From the NCBI RefSeq assembly GCF_900107455.1, contig NZ_FNQB01000006.1:186001-250000 (forward strand): a DNA stretch of 64,000 nt. Reading direction: 5' to 3'. This document shows positions 17,824 through 28,564 of the stretch, piece by piece. The translations under genes were made by a program, and so were the position numbers. This stretch comes from Asanoa ishikariensis. GTDB taxonomy: Bacteria; Actinomycetota; Actinomycetes; Mycobacteriales; Micromonosporaceae. Within the stretch, counting starts at the first letter, position 1, and every line of letters starts with the position of its first letter. The notes below the pieces were generated by a model. The model saw only the letters and a program-made list of their open reading frames with translations, ran no database searches and was not told the origin of the DNA.

Positions 17824-18717
17824 TCAGCGAGGGATGAGCGTGAGCAGCGTCGCCTCGGGGCGGCAGGCGAACCGAATCGGGGCGGTCGGGTGCGTGCCGA
17901 GCCCGGCGGAGACGTGCAGCCAGGCGCTGCTGTCGGGCCAGTGGTGCAGGCCCTTGGCCATCGAGCGGGGCAGGCCGCAGTTGGTCACCAACGCGCCGAC
18001 GAACGGCACGCAGACCTGACCGCCGTGGGTGTGCCCGGCGAGCATCAGGTCGAACCCGTCCCGGGCCATGTCGTCGAGCACCCGCGGCTCGGGCGTGTGG
18101 GTCAGGGCCAGCCGCAGGTCGGCGGCGGGCGAGGCCGGCCCGGCCACCGAGGCGTAGTCATCGCGCTCCACGTGTGGGTCGTCGACCCCGACAGCCTCGA
18201 TCAGGCGGCCGCCGGCCTTGATCGTGGTGCGCGCGTTGTTGAGATCGGCCCAGCCGGCGCCGACCAGCACGTCCCGCAGCTCCTCGGTCGGAAGCTCGAC
18301 GCCCTGGACGTACTCCCGGTCCTTCTCGAAGTAGCTGAACGGGTTCTTGAACACCGGCCCGCGGTAGTCGTTGGACCCGAAGACGAACGCGCCCGGCACG
18401 TCGAGCAAGGGCTGAAGGGCACGCATCACACCGGGTACGGCGTCCGGGTTGGCCATGTTGTCGCCCGTGACGACCACCAGGTCGGGGTCGGTGCCGGCGA
18501 GCGCGGCCACCCAATGCTGCTTGCGCCGCTGCTCCGGCATCATGTGCAGGTCCGAGAGATGCAGGATCCGCAGCGGCTCGGCGTCGGTGGCCAGCACCGG
18601 CACGTCGTACCGCCGGAGGGTGAACAGGTTCCGCTCCACCAGCGCGGCGTAGGCGAACGTCGCCGCCCCAGCCATCGCCGTGCCGGCCGCCAGCCGGTAT
18701 ACCGTGCGCTTTCGCAT
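17824..18717 (-). CDS. Membrane-anchored metallophosphoesterase
   Basis: A 297-residue calcineurin-like phosphoesterase. An N-terminal hydrophobic segment ([18 protein letters not shown]) acts as anchor or signal. Metal motifs are LSDLHMMP (DxH), VVTGDN (GDxx), FGSNDYRG (a variant of GNHD) and AGHTHGGQ (GHxH). It resembles the YkuE / Rv3683 group found next to ponA2 in mycobacteria and probably acts on an envelope phosphoester. The ATG start has a -10 element 7 nt upstream that overlaps the divergent promoter of the YqeY gene. Confidence 0.9.
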   Translation of the reverse strand: MRKRTVYRLAAGTAMAGAATFAYAALVERNLFTLRRYDVPVLATDAEPLRILHLSDLHMMPEQRRKQHWVAALAGTDPDLVVVTGDNMANPDAVPGVMRALQPLLDVPGAFVFGSNDYRGPVFKNPFSYFEKDREYVQGVELPTEELRDVLVGAGWADLNNARTTIKAGGRLIEAVGVDDPHVERDDYASVAGPASPAADLRLALTHTPEPRVLDDMARDGFDLMLAGHTHGGQVCVPFVGALVTNCGLPRSMAKGLHHWPDSSAWLHVSAGLGTHPTAPIRFACRPEATLLTLIPR

Positions 18718-18724
18718 GGGACCC

Positions 18725-18734
18725 AGGGTAGTTT
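18725..18734. promoter_or_regulatory. Overlapping back-to-back -10 elements (phosphoesterase and YqeY genes)
   Basis: On the minus strand TACCCT (18730-18725) lies 7 nt before the phosphoesterase ATG. On the plus strand TAGTTT (18729-18734) lies 8 nt before the YqeY ATG at 18743. The two share the bases at 18729-18730, so polymerase could not occupy both at once. Confidence 0.4.
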
Positions 18735-18742
18735 GTGGCCTC

Positions 18743-19198
18743 ATGGGCACGCTGAAGGACGTCCTGACCACCGACATGCGAGCTGCGCTCAAGGCCCGCG
18801 ACGAGATGACCACGTCGACGCTGCGAATGGCGCTGGCCGCGATCGGCACTGCCGAGGTGGCCGGCAAGGAGAAGCGCGAGCTCAGCGACGACGAGGTCCT
18901 GGCCGTACTCACCCGTGAGGCGAAGAAGCGCCGCGAGGCGGCGACCGCGTTCGCCGACGCGGGGCGGACGGAGCAGGCGGCGAAGGAAACCGCCGAGGGC
19001 GAGGTCATCGACCGGTACCTGCCCAAGCAGCTCTCCGACGAAGATCTCGCGGGGTTGGTGTCCGAGGCGCTCTCGTCAGGGTCGTTCACCGGCAAGGGCC
19101 AGATGGGTCCGGCCATGAAGGCCGCCCAGGCGGCCGTGGCCGGGCGCGCGGAAGGCGGCCGGGTAGCGGCCGAGGTCCGCCGCCAACTCGGCGTCTAA
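18743..19198 (+). CDS. GatB/YqeY domain protein
   Basis: A 151-residue protein of the GatB/YqeY family, related to the tail domain of the GatB amidotransferase subunit that contacts tRNA. Typical features are the N-terminal helix MRAALKARDEMTTSTLRMAL, the middle KRREAATAFADAGR and EVIDRYLPKQLSDEDL, and the C-terminal GQMGPAMKAA with RAEGGRVAAEVRRQL. The exact role is unknown. The start is the ATG 8 nt after a TAGTTT -10. An open extension upstream overlaps the divergent phosphoesterase and is unlikely. A 30-bp tandem array begins 3 nt after its stop. Confidence 0.88.
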   Translation: MGTLKDVLTTDMRAALKARDEMTTSTLRMALAAIGTAEVAGKEKRELSDDEVLAVLTREAKKRREAATAFADAGRTEQAAKETAEGEVIDRYLPKQLSDEDLAGLVSEALSSGSFTGKGQMGPAMKAAQAAVAGRAEGGRVAAEVRRQLGV

Positions 19199-19200
19199 CT

Positions 19201-19350
19201 GGTTGCCGCAACGCCCCCAAAGCCACGCGGCGGTTGCCGCAACGACCGGAGCCAACCCGGCGGTTGCCGCAACGACCGGAGCCAACCCGGCGGTTGCCGC
19301 AACGACCGGAGCCAACCCGGCGGTTGCCGCAACGACCGGAGCCAACGTCA
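19201..19350. repeat. 30-bp tandem repeat carrying GTTGCCGCAAC, about five copies
   Basis: Exact 30-bp units occupy 19231-19260, 19261-19290 and 19291-19320. A first diverged unit is at 19201-19230 and a last unit that differs in its final few bases is at 19321-19350. Each unit begins with GGTTGCCGCAAC, an 11-bp interrupted palindrome also found elsewhere in the window. The array sits between the convergent YqeY and asd genes; it may be transcribed from both sides and has no sign of coding. Confidence 0.9.
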
Positions 19351-19439
19351 TAGTTGGCAACGGCCGGCGGCCGCCGCCGCATCAACCAGCGCGCGGCACC
19401 GCCTGGGCTCGCGGCCCAGCAGCGGCCCCGCGCCTACGA

Positions 19440-20516
19440 CTACTTCGCAGTCAGCTCCGCCGCGACCAGTTCCGCGATCTGGGCCGTGTTCAGGGCCGCA
19501 CCCTTACGCAGGTTGTCGCCGGTGACGAACAGGTCCAGCGCACGCGGGTCGTCCATCGCGCGCCGGATGCGGCCGACCCACGCCGGGTCGGTGCCCACCG
19601 CGTCGATCGGCATCGGGAACTCGCCCGCTGCCGGGTCGTCGACCAGGATCACGCTGGGTGCGTTGCGCAGCGCCTCGCGGGCGCCGTCCGCCGTCACCTC
19701 GCTGCCGAAGACCGCGTGCACCGCGACCGAGTGGCCGGTCACGACCGGCACGCGGACGCAGGTCGCCGAGACCTTCAGGTCGGGCAGACCCAGGATCTTG
19801 CGTGACTCGTTGCGGAGCTTCAGCTCCTCGGACGACCAACCCGCGTCCTTCAGCGAGCCCGCCCACGGCACCACGTTGAGCGCCAGCGGTGCCGGGAACG
19901 GGCCGAGGTCGTCGCCGATCGCCTGGCGTACGTTGCCGGAGCGGGAGCCCAGCACCCGGTCCCCCGCGATCTTCGTGAGTTGGTCGTGCAGCGTGTCGAC
20001 GCCGACCTGCCCGGCGCCGGACACCGCCTGGTAGGAGGCCAGCACGAGCTCGCGCAGGCCGTATTCACGGTGCAGCGGAGCGATCGCCACGATCATCGTC
20101 AGGGTCGTGCAGTTGGCGTTGGCGATGATGCCCTTCGGCCGGTTGCGGATCTGTTCGGGGTTGATCTCCGGGACCACCAGCGGCACGTCGCGGTCCATCC
20201 GGAACGCGGCCGAGTTGTCGACCGCGACGGCGCCCAGGGCGGCCGCCCGCGGCGCCCACTCCGCCGACACCTCGTCGGGCACATCGAACATCGCCACATC
20301 GACGCCGGCCAACGTGTCCTCGGAAAGCTCCTGGACGGTCAGCTCTTCGCCTCGGCAGTAGACCTTCTTGCCGGCCGACCGGGGCGAGGACAGCAGGCGG
20401 ATCTCGCCCCAGACGTTCTTGCGCGCCGACAACAGCTCGCACATCACCGTGCCGACGGCTCCGGTCGCGCCGACGACCGCCAGGGATGGCAGGCCGGAGC
20501 GCGACACCGGGCTCAC
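19440..20516 (-). CDS. asd: Aspartate-semialdehyde dehydrogenase
   Basis: A 358-residue enzyme reducing aspartyl phosphate to aspartate semialdehyde with NADPH, the branch step to lysine/DAP, threonine and methionine. The Rossmann motif is VVGATGAVG (14-22), the catalytic cysteine Cys136 lies in ANANCTT, and the RVPVVTGHS segment carries the catalytic histidine. Length is normal. The GTG start overlaps the lysC stop (20513-20516), so the two are translationally coupled. The order lysC-asd is the standard actinobacterial pair. Confidence 0.96.
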   Translation of the reverse strand: MSPVSRSGLPSLAVVGATGAVGTVMCELLSARKNVWGEIRLLSSPRSAGKKVYCRGEELTVQELSEDTLAGVDVAMFDVPDEVSAEWAPRAAALGAVAVDNSAAFRMDRDVPLVVPEINPEQIRNRPKGIIANANCTTLTMIVAIAPLHREYGLRELVLASYQAVSGAGQVGVDTLHDQLTKIAGDRVLGSRSGNVRQAIGDDLGPFPAPLALNVVPWAGSLKDAGWSSEELKLRNESRKILGLPDLKVSATCVRVPVVTGHSVAVHAVFGSEVTADGAREALRNAPSVILVDDPAAGEFPMPIDAVGTDPAWVGRIRRAMDDPRALDLFVTGDNLRKGAALNTAQIAELVAAELTAK

Positions 20517-21046
20517 CTTCCGGTCCCCGCGTAGACGACGGCCTCTTCGGTGCCGCCCAGATCGAACGCGTCGTGCACAGCACGGACGGCTTCGTCGAGA
20601 TCGGTGTCGCGGCAGACCACCGAGACCCGGATCTCCGAGGTGGAGATCATTTCGATGTTGACGCCGGCCTCGGCGAGCGCGGCGAAGAACTTGGCCGCGA
20701 CTCCCGGGTGCGAGCGCATGCCGGCGCCGATCAGCGACACCTTGCCGACGTGGTCGTCGAAGAGCAGCGTCTCGAAGCCGATCTCGGCCTGCACCCGGTT
20801 GAGGGCGCCCATCGCCACCGGGCCGTCGGCCCGCGGCAGCGTGAACGAGATGTCGGTGCGGCCGCTCTGGTGCGCGCCGGCCTGGCCCGTCGAGATGTTC
20901 TGCACGATCATGTCGATGTTGATCTCAGCACCGGCCACGGTTTCGAAGATCTTGGCGGCCGCGCCGGGTTCGTCCGGGACCGAGACAATCGTGATCTTGG
21001 CCTCGCTCCGGTCATGGGCGACGCCGGTGATCAGTGCCTGCTCCAC
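20513..21046 (-). CDS. Internal in-frame start: aspartate kinase beta subunit
   Basis: Within lysC, at codon 250, a GTG (21046) is preceded by a perfect GGAGGA (21059-21054) with a 7-nt gap. It would give a 177-residue protein ([18 protein letters not shown]...) made only of the two ACT regulatory domains. The Corynebacterium glutamicum aspartokinase beta chain starts at the same place in its alpha chain, so an alpha2-beta2 enzyme is likely. The start is seen in the sequence; production of the chain is inferred. Confidence 0.75.
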   Translation of the reverse strand: MEQALITGVAHDRSEAKITIVSVPDEPGAAAKIFETVAGAEINIDMIVQNISTGQAGAHQSGRTDISFTLPRADGPVAMGALNRVQAEIGFETLLFDDHVGKVSLIGAGMRSHPGVAAKFFAALAEAGVNIEMISTSEIRVSVVCRDTDLDEAVRAVHDAFDLGGTEEAVVYAGTGR

Positions 21047-21793
21047 GGGAAGATCCTCCATCGATCCGGTGACGATAGTGCCGGTGTTCTGGCCGTAGGA
21101 CGAGCGGACGTGGATCGGCACCTTGAACCGCCTGGCGTATTCGACACAGCGCAGCATCAGCACCTTGGCGCCACAGGCGGCCAGGTCCAGCATCTCCTCG
21201 TACGTGATCTGCTTGATGAGCCGCGCCCGAGGCACGATACGCGGGTCGGCCGTAAAGACGCCGTCAACGTCGGTGTAGATCTCGCACACGTCGGCGGACA
21301 GCGCGGCGGCCAGCGCGACGGCGGTCGTGTCGGACCCGCCCCGGCCCAGCGTCGTGATGTCCTTCGTGTCCTGCGAGACACCTTGGAAACCGGCCACGAT
21401 CGCGATCGCGCCCTCGTCGAGCGCGCCGCGCAACCGACCCGGCGTGACGTCGATGATGCGCGCCCGGCCGTGCACCGACGTGGTCAGCACGCCGGCCTGC
21501 GACCCGGTGTAGGACCGCGCCTCGTAGCCCAGGTTCTGGATCGCCATCGCGAGCAGCGCCATCGAGATGCGCTCGCCGGCGGTCAACAGCATGTCGAGCT
21601 CGCGTCCGGCCGGCAGCGGGCTGACCTGGTGGGCCAGGTCGAGCAGCTCGTCGGTCGTGTCGCCCATCGCGGACACCACGACGACCACGTCGTTGCCCGC
21701 CTTGCGCGCGTCGACGATGCGCTCGGCCACCCGCTTGATCCGCTCCGCGTCGGCGACCGACGAGCCGCCGTACTTCTGCACTACAAGCGCCAC
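20513..21793 (-). CDS. lysC: Aspartate kinase, alpha subunit
   Basis: A 426-residue aspartokinase making aspartyl phosphate from aspartate and ATP. The N-terminal kinase motif is KYGGSSV, followed by [23 protein letters not shown] and the [11 protein letters not shown] segment. Two ACT domains at the C terminus are the expected site of lysine/threonine feedback control. GGGAG lies 9 nt before the GTG start. Frames extending upstream show no similarity. An internal start for a separate beta chain is clear and listed separately. The stop overlaps the asd start. Confidence 0.95.
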   Translation of the reverse strand: MALVVQKYGGSSVADAERIKRVAERIVDARKAGNDVVVVVSAMGDTTDELLDLAHQVSPLPAGRELDMLLTAGERISMALLAMAIQNLGYEARSYTGSQAGVLTTSVHGRARIIDVTPGRLRGALDEGAIAIVAGFQGVSQDTKDITTLGRGGSDTTAVALAAALSADVCEIYTDVDGVFTADPRIVPRARLIKQITYEEMLDLAACGAKVLMLRCVEYARRFKVPIHVRSSYGQNTGTIVTGSMEDLPVEQALITGVAHDRSEAKITIVSVPDEPGAAAKIFETVAGAEINIDMIVQNISTGQAGAHQSGRTDISFTLPRADGPVAMGALNRVQAEIGFETLLFDDHVGKVSLIGAGMRSHPGVAAKFFAALAEAGVNIEMISTSEIRVSVVCRDTDLDEAVRAVHDAFDLGGTEEAVVYAGTGR

Positions 21794-22048
21794 CGCGGAA
21801 TGCTCCCGTCTCACATGCCCGCGCCCCGCAGCACCAGGGTGGCGCCGCACGGGGCAAACGTGCCAGCGCCGCCGGGTTGGCCGCCGGCGGCGCGATTATC
21901 CCCCGTCAGGGTACCGGCGGCCAGGGTGTGAGGGGAGTCGCGATCCCACCATCTGACGGACCGTCACGCACCGTTCACGATCAGAAGTTCCACCCGGGCG
22001 AAGACACGCCGACACACATGGACGGCTCTACATGCCAAGACCACCACA

Positions 22049-22846
22049 ATGAACCCCGTGTGGGCGTACGGGGTGAGCCCGCGCCGGTGGTTCGCCGGCG
22101 CGCTGGCCGCCGTGCTCGTGCTCACGGGCTGTGGCGGCGATCCGGCCCCGAAGCCCACCGACCCGGCACCCACCGGGACCCAGCCGCCGAAAGCCGAGGC
22201 GCGGGACCAACTCGCCGCCCTCGCCGCCGCCGCGCAGGACCGCACCCTGACCGCGATCTACACCTACCGCGCCGACGGCCGGGAGCGCAGCGTCTCGCTG
22301 ACGATCTCGCCCGACGGGAGCTGGCGGGTCGACGTGCCGGACCTGGCGCTCGGCGGCACGGTCGACATCTCGATCGTGCGCAACGAGATCGGCCTGTTCC
22401 AGTGCGCGTTGCCCTCGGCCGACGAGTCGCTGACGCCCAACTGCGTGAAGGTGGGCGGCCCGGACGCCGACGTGCCCAACTCGATCGACCCCAAGGTGCA
22501 GCGCGCGCTGGTCACCGTCCGCCACGTGCTGACCGACCCGGGCGCCCCGCTGTCGGTGTCGGCGGCGCCGCCCGTGGCCGGCGCTAAGGGCACCTGCTTC
22601 GCGGTGGAGACCACCACGGCCTCGGTCAGCGCCGCCCTGGACGTCGGTTTCTACTGCTACGACGCCGACGGCACCCTGACCGCGGCCCGGCTCGGCTACG
22701 GCGAGCTGGTGCTGGCCGGGCCGACCGGCCCCGCACCGGCGAGCGTCGCCATGCCGGGCCCGGTCACCGACGGCAAGCCGCTGGGCATGGAGGCACCGCC
22801 GAGCCCCACGCCGACGGTCACCGGCAGTGCGCAACCAGGCACTTAA
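22049..22846 (+). CDS. Secreted lipoprotein, unknown function
   Basis: A 265-residue lipoprotein. The signal peptide runs through LAAVLVLTG to the lipobox cysteine in LTGCGG; a Pro/Thr-rich linker follows, then a globular domain of about 200 residues with four cysteines (QCALPS, NCVKVG, TCFAVE, FYCYDADG) likely forming disulfides, and a Pro/Thr tail. The pattern resembles actinobacterial cell-surface lipoproteins of the LppX-like/DUF general type, but I do not recognise the family. It lies between the divergent lysC and the downstream leuA. A short GAGAC/GTCTC hairpin just after its stop is a weak terminator. Confidence 0.82.
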   Translation: MNPVWAYGVSPRRWFAGALAAVLVLTGCGGDPAPKPTDPAPTGTQPPKAEARDQLAALAAAAQDRTLTAIYTYRADGRERSVSLTISPDGSWRVDVPDLALGGTVDISIVRNEIGLFQCALPSADESLTPNCVKVGGPDADVPNSIDPKVQRALVTVRHVLTDPGAPLSVSAAPPVAGAKGTCFAVETTTASVSAALDVGFYCYDADGTLTAARLGYGELVLAGPTGPAPASVAMPGPVTDGKPLGMEAPPSPTPTVTGSAQPGT

Positions 22847-22877
22847 CGAGACCTTCGTCTCAGAGTCCGGACGGTCC

Positions 22878-22908
22878 TTGGCAAAAGCGCCGCAGGGTCA
22901 CGTAGGGT
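22878..22908 (+). promoter_or_regulatory. Candidate promoter of the leuA leader
   Basis: TTGGCA (22878-22883) and TAGGGT (22903-22908) lie 19 nt apart and put the transcript start a few bases before the ATG of the leader peptide at 22919. The spacing is longer than ideal. Confidence 0.4.
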
Positions 22909-22947
22909 GATCGTTGTCATGTGGCATCGGCAGCTCCTGCTTCCTTG

Positions 22948-24818
<1,871 letters not shown>

Positions 24819-24836
24819 CCGGCGATCCCGGAAAGA

Positions 24837-24874
24837 CCGGAGCCCGGCACCCGAACATGGGTGCCGGGCTCCGG
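24837..24874. terminator. Shared terminator of leuA and the MFS gene
   Basis: A perfect 16-bp stem, CCGGAGCCCGGCACCC (24837-24852) with GGGTGCCGGGCTCCGG (24859-24874), has loop GAACAT and lies between two convergent genes. Confidence 0.8.
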
Positions 24875-24876
24875 GC

Positions 24877-26358
24877 TTAGGGGGTTTCGTCGGTGCGCAC
24901 CGGGTGCACCGAGTGGTTGGCGGTCGTCATGACGGTCACCGCGCGGTGCCACATGGCCGCGACCACGCCACCGCAGAACACCAGGGCCAGGGCGGCGCCG
25001 ACCACCATCAGCCCGGCGCACCAGAGCATCGCGGAGCGGAACGAGGAGGTCAGGTCGGCCGGCACCTGGTACGACTCGCCGGTCAGGCCGACCAGCAACG
25101 GCAACGCGGCGATGGCGATCAGCGCCCCAGCCCGGGCGGCGGCGTTGTTGACCCCGCTGGCGATCCCCGAATGTTCCATGCTGACCGCGCCGAGCACGGC
25201 GGTGGTCAACGGAGCCACCAGGGTGACCAGGCCGAGGCCGAAGAGCAGCACGCCGGGCAGCACGTCGGTGAGGTAGTTGGTGTCCGGCCCGATCCGGCGC
25301 AGCAGGATTATCCCGACCGCGGCGACCACCGGACCGATGGTGAGCTGCCAGCGCGGGCTGATCCGCGTCGCGAGCTCTCCGGAACGCGCCGACAACAGCA
25401 ACATCAGCACCGTCGCGGGCAGCGTGGCCACGCCGGTCTGGAACGCGTCGTACCCGGCGACGTTCTGCAACATGACGGCGAGGAAGAAGCCCTCCCCGCT
25501 CAGCGCGCCGTAGACCGCCACCGTGTAGAGGTTGAGCACCGTGAAGACCCGGCTGCGGAACAGCGACGGCGGGGTCATGGCCGCGTCGCCTTTCCGCCGC
25601 TCGACCAGCACGAAGGCCACCGCGCTCACGACCCCGATGGCGATCGCACCGACCACCAGGGGCGCGCCCCACCCGTCGTCCGGCGCCTCGATCAGCGCGA
25701 ACGTGATGCCGGCGAGAGCGAGCGCGGCCAGCACGGCGCCGGTCACGTCGAACCTGGTGTTCTCCTTGGGCGCGCGGCTCTCCGGCACCCATTTGGCCGA
25801 GGCGAGGATCGCCAGGATGCCGAGCGGCACGTTGATCAGGAACGCCCAGCGCCAGGAGAGCGCGTCGATCAGGTAGCCGCCGACGAACGGGCCGAGCGCG
25901 GTGGAGATGCCGGAGAAGCCCGACCACAAGCCGATCGCCCGGCCCCGGTCCTCGGAGCGGAACGACGCCTGGATGATCGCCAGCGAGCCCGGTGTCAGCA
26001 GGGCCGCGCCGGCGCCCTGGAGGAACCGGGCGCCGATCAGCATGCCGATGGTCGGCGACAGCGCGCACAGCACCGACGCCACGGTGAACCAGACGACGCC
26101 GATCAGGTAGATCTTGCGGCGGCCGAGGCGGTCTCCCAACGAGCCGCCGAGCAGCACGAACGCGGCCAGGGTGAGCAGGTAGCCATTGATGGTCCATTGC
26201 AGACCCGCGATGCTCGAGTGCAGGTCGGCACCGATGTGCGGCAGGGCCACGTTGACGATCGTGCCGTCGAGAAACGCCATGCCGGACGCGAGGATGGTGG
26301 AGAAGAGCACGCCCCGACCGGCTGCCGACTTCAGTTCCAGGGGTGAGGGCGCGGTCAT
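24877..26358 (-). CDS. MFS multidrug exporter, DHA2 (14-helix) family
   Basis: A 493-residue major facilitator. The first helix has the DHA2 motif FLDGTIVNVALP, motif A is GSLGDRLGRRK, and the hydrophobicity fits 14 membrane helices. It would export drugs or other small amphipathic compounds by proton antiport (EmrB/QacA-like); the substrate is unknown. The start is the ATG of MTAPSPLELK, twelve codons into a longer open frame whose extra residues are polar and unlikely. No regulator gene is adjacent. Confidence 0.9.
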   Translation of the reverse strand: MTAPSPLELKSAAGRGVLFSTILASGMAFLDGTIVNVALPHIGADLHSSIAGLQWTINGYLLTLAAFVLLGGSLGDRLGRRKIYLIGVVWFTVASVLCALSPTIGMLIGARFLQGAGAALLTPGSLAIIQASFRSEDRGRAIGLWSGFSGISTALGPFVGGYLIDALSWRWAFLINVPLGILAILASAKWVPESRAPKENTRFDVTGAVLAALALAGITFALIEAPDDGWGAPLVVGAIAIGVVSAVAFVLVERRKGDAAMTPPSLFRSRVFTVLNLYTVAVYGALSGEGFFLAVMLQNVAGYDAFQTGVATLPATVLMLLLSARSGELATRISPRWQLTIGPVVAAVGIILLRRIGPDTNYLTDVLPGVLLFGLGLVTLVAPLTTAVLGAVSMEHSGIASGVNNAAARAGALIAIAALPLLVGLTGESYQVPADLTSSFRSAMLWCAGLMVVGAALALVFCGGVVAAMWHRAVTVMTTANHSVHPVRTDETP

Positions 26359-26455
26359 GTGCCCAATCTGCCCCGCGCGGTCACGGACCACCACTGACTC
26401 GCCGAAGGAACCGGGGGTTCTGGCCTGGGTGGCGGTCGGGGCGCACGATTAGCAC

Positions 26456-27106
26456 GTGCGTACCCCCCGCATCCTCCTCAATGTCCTGACCGCCGCCGTC
26501 GTCCTCACCTTTGCCGCCGGTTGCGTCCCGGTTGAACCCGGTTCGGCCGGTCCACGAGCCACCGAAACCGGTCCAGCGGCCACCGAATCCACCCGGTTGC
26601 TCGACCAGTTGACCGTGGCGCGGGCGGCCTCGATGAAGGGCTACAGCCGTGACCGGTTCCCGCACTGGCGAAAGGCCGGCAAGAACTGTGACGTCCGCGA
26701 CACGGTGCTGAGTCGCGACGGCACGGGCGTCGAGGTGAGCGGATGCAATGTGGTCGGCGGGCGCTGGGACAGCGTCTACGACAACCGCACGCTGACGGAC
26801 CCGTCCGACATCGACATCGACCATATGGTGCCGCTGGCGAACGCCTGGCGCTCAGGCGCCGACGAGTGGGAGGACAAGGCGCGGGGCGATTTCGCCAACG
26901 ACCTGACCCGCCCTCAACTGCTGGCGGTTTCGCTCAACAGCAATCGGGCAAAGGGTGACCAGGATCCGTCGCAGTGGAAGCCCAGCAACCGCGACTTCTG
27001 GTGCGAATACGCGCAAGACTGGATCGCCGTCAAGCACTACTGGAAGCTGACGGTGACCACCGCGGAAAAGGCCGCGCTAGCCGACATGCTGGAGACCTGC
27101 CCATGA
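26456..27106 (+). CDS. Lipoprotein with HNH-type nuclease domain (DUF1524-like)
   Basis: A 216-residue exported protein. A signal peptide ends at lipobox cysteine Cys23 (FAAGC). The mature part has the DUF1524/HNH-type motif DIDHMVPLANAWRSGA, then NDLTRPQLLAVSLNSNRAKGDQDPSQW, the layout of secreted actinobacterial HNH endonucleases, with four further cysteines (KNCDV, SGCN, FWCEY, ETCP) able to form disulfides. It probably cleaves nucleic acid outside the membrane. Its stop overlaps the start of a small gene (ATGA), so the two are coupled. Confidence 0.85.
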   Translation: MRTPRILLNVLTAAVVLTFAAGCVPVEPGSAGPRATETGPAATESTRLLDQLTVARAASMKGYSRDRFPHWRKAGKNCDVRDTVLSRDGTGVEVSGCNVVGGRWDSVYDNRTLTDPSDIDIDHMVPLANAWRSGADEWEDKARGDFANDLTRPQLLAVSLNSNRAKGDQDPSQWKPSNRDFWCEYAQDWIAVKHYWKLTVTTAEKAALADMLETCP

Positions 27107-27360
27107 CGGAACCGACAGCGAAGCAATCCGACCTGACCGCCGGCCCCGGCGGCGTAATGACCGAAGAGGTCGGCGTAGTAACCGGCGACCTCACCCTGCG
27201 CACGGAGTTCGCCGGCGGCAACGTCGTGCTAAAGGTCCAGTACAAGGACGCCGACGAGTGGTACGCCGTCACGGGCGGCAAGGCCGGTCTGAAAGACCCG
27301 GCCGACCTGGACGCCGTCCACACGATCGCCCTCGCCCTGCTCAACCGTCCGGCGGGTTGA
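27103..27360 (+). CDS. Small acidic protein coupled to the HNH lipoprotein
   Basis: An 85-residue soluble protein without signal peptide (MTEPTAKQSDLTAGPGG ... NVVLKVQYKDADEWYAVTG ... IALALLNRPAG). It starts inside the stop codon of the nuclease gene. Acidic residues and a beta-rich centre are visible, but I know no family. A cytoplasmic inhibitor of the nuclease is one possibility, with no direct evidence. A GTTGCCGCAAC motif lies 5 nt after its stop. Confidence 0.7.
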   Translation: MTEPTAKQSDLTAGPGGVMTEEVGVVTGDLTLRTEFAGGNVVLKVQYKDADEWYAVTGGKAGLKDPADLDAVHTIALALLNRPAG

Positions 27361-27472
27361 GGCTGTTGCCGCAACCCGCCGCGTACCTGGCAGCGCAGCG
27401 AAGCGGAGCGGTCCCCGGCGGGAGCGACGGTCGTGCCGCCGACGAGCCCGGGACCGCGTCCGCTCTTGACCT

Positions 27473-28564
27473 TTAAGCGGCCTGGCCGCGACCGGCGACT
27501 TCCTCGTTGTCAGCGACGGGGAAGTGGCACGCGGTGGCGTGGTCCGGTGAGTCACCCTCGCGGACGACCAGCGGCGGCTCGGTCGTCGCGCAGATCTCCT
27601 GCGCCTTCCAGCAGCGGGTGCGGAACCGGCAGCCGGACGGCGGGTCGATCGGGCTCGGCACGTCGCCGGTGAGCAGCACGCGCTCGCGCTGGTTGGACTC
27701 GCGCCGGCGCGGGTTGGGCACCGGCACCGCCGACATCAGCGCCACGGTGTACGGGTGGCGCGGGTTGGCGTAGAGCGACTCGCGGTCGGCGACCTCGACG
27801 ATCTTGCCGAGGTACATGACCGCGACCCGGTCCGAGATGTGCCGCACCACGGACAGGTCGTGCGCGATGACCACGTAGGTCAGGCCGAGCTCTTCCTGCA
27901 GGTCTTCGAGCAGGTTGACGACCTGGGCCTGGATCGACACGTCGAGCGCGGAGACCGGCTCGTCCGCCACAATCAGCTTCGGCTTGAGCGCGAGCGTGCG
28001 GGCGATGCCGATGCGCTGCCGCTGACCGCCGGAGAACTCGTGCGGGTAGCGGTTGTAGTGCTCCGGGTTGAGGCCCACCAGCTTGAGCAGGTCCTGCACC
28101 GCGCGCTTGACGCCGTGCTCGGTCTTGACGCCCTGGATGTGGAACGGCGCACCGACGATCGCGCCGACCGTGTGCCGCGGGTTCAAGGACGAGAACGGGT
28201 CCTGGAAGATCATCTGCATGTCGCGGCGGAAGGGCCGCATGGCGCCGGTCTTCAGGTGCGTGATGTCGGAGCCGTCGAAGGTGATCTTTCCGGCGGTCGG
28301 CTCGGCCAGCCGGGTGATCAGCCGGCCGGTCGTGCTCTTGCCACAACCGGACTCGCCGACCAGGCCCAGGGTCTCGCCCTTGTAGACCTCGAAGTCGATG
28401 CCGTCGACGGCCTTGACCGCCGCGACCTGACGCTTCAAGAGGCCCTTGGTGATCGGGAAGTGCTTCTGCAGCCCGGTCACCGAGAGCAGCGCCTCTTTGT
28501 TCGGAGTCTGCGCGGCGCTGGGAGTCTGCGCGGCGACGCCTTCCCGGGCGATGCTCTCCGTCAT
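27473..28564 (-). CDS. Oligopeptide ABC transporter ATP-binding protein (OppF-like)
   Basis: A 363-residue ABC ATPase. Walker A is GESGCGKST, the Q-loop region [14 protein letters not shown], the signature [12 protein letters not shown] and Walker [13 protein letters not shown]. The C-terminal peptide-transporter extension ([16 protein letters not shown]) has cysteines typical of OppD/OppF. It powers peptide uptake with the OppD-like partner, whose stop overlaps this start (ATGA, 28561-28564). It is the last gene of a five-gene operon. Confidence 0.93.
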   Translation of the reverse strand: MTESIAREGVAAQTPSAAQTPNKEALLSVTGLQKHFPITKGLLKRQVAAVKAVDGIDFEVYKGETLGLVGESGCGKSTTGRLITRLAEPTAGKITFDGSDITHLKTGAMRPFRRDMQMIFQDPFSSLNPRHTVGAIVGAPFHIQGVKTEHGVKRAVQDLLKLVGLNPEHYNRYPHEFSGGQRQRIGIARTLALKPKLIVADEPVSALDVSIQAQVVNLLEDLQEELGLTYVVIAHDLSVVRHISDRVAVMYLGKIVEVADRESLYANPRHPYTVALMSAVPVPNPRRRESNQRERVLLTGDVPSPIDPPSGCRFRTRCWKAQEICATTEPPLVVREGDSPDHATACHFPVADNEEVAGRGQAA

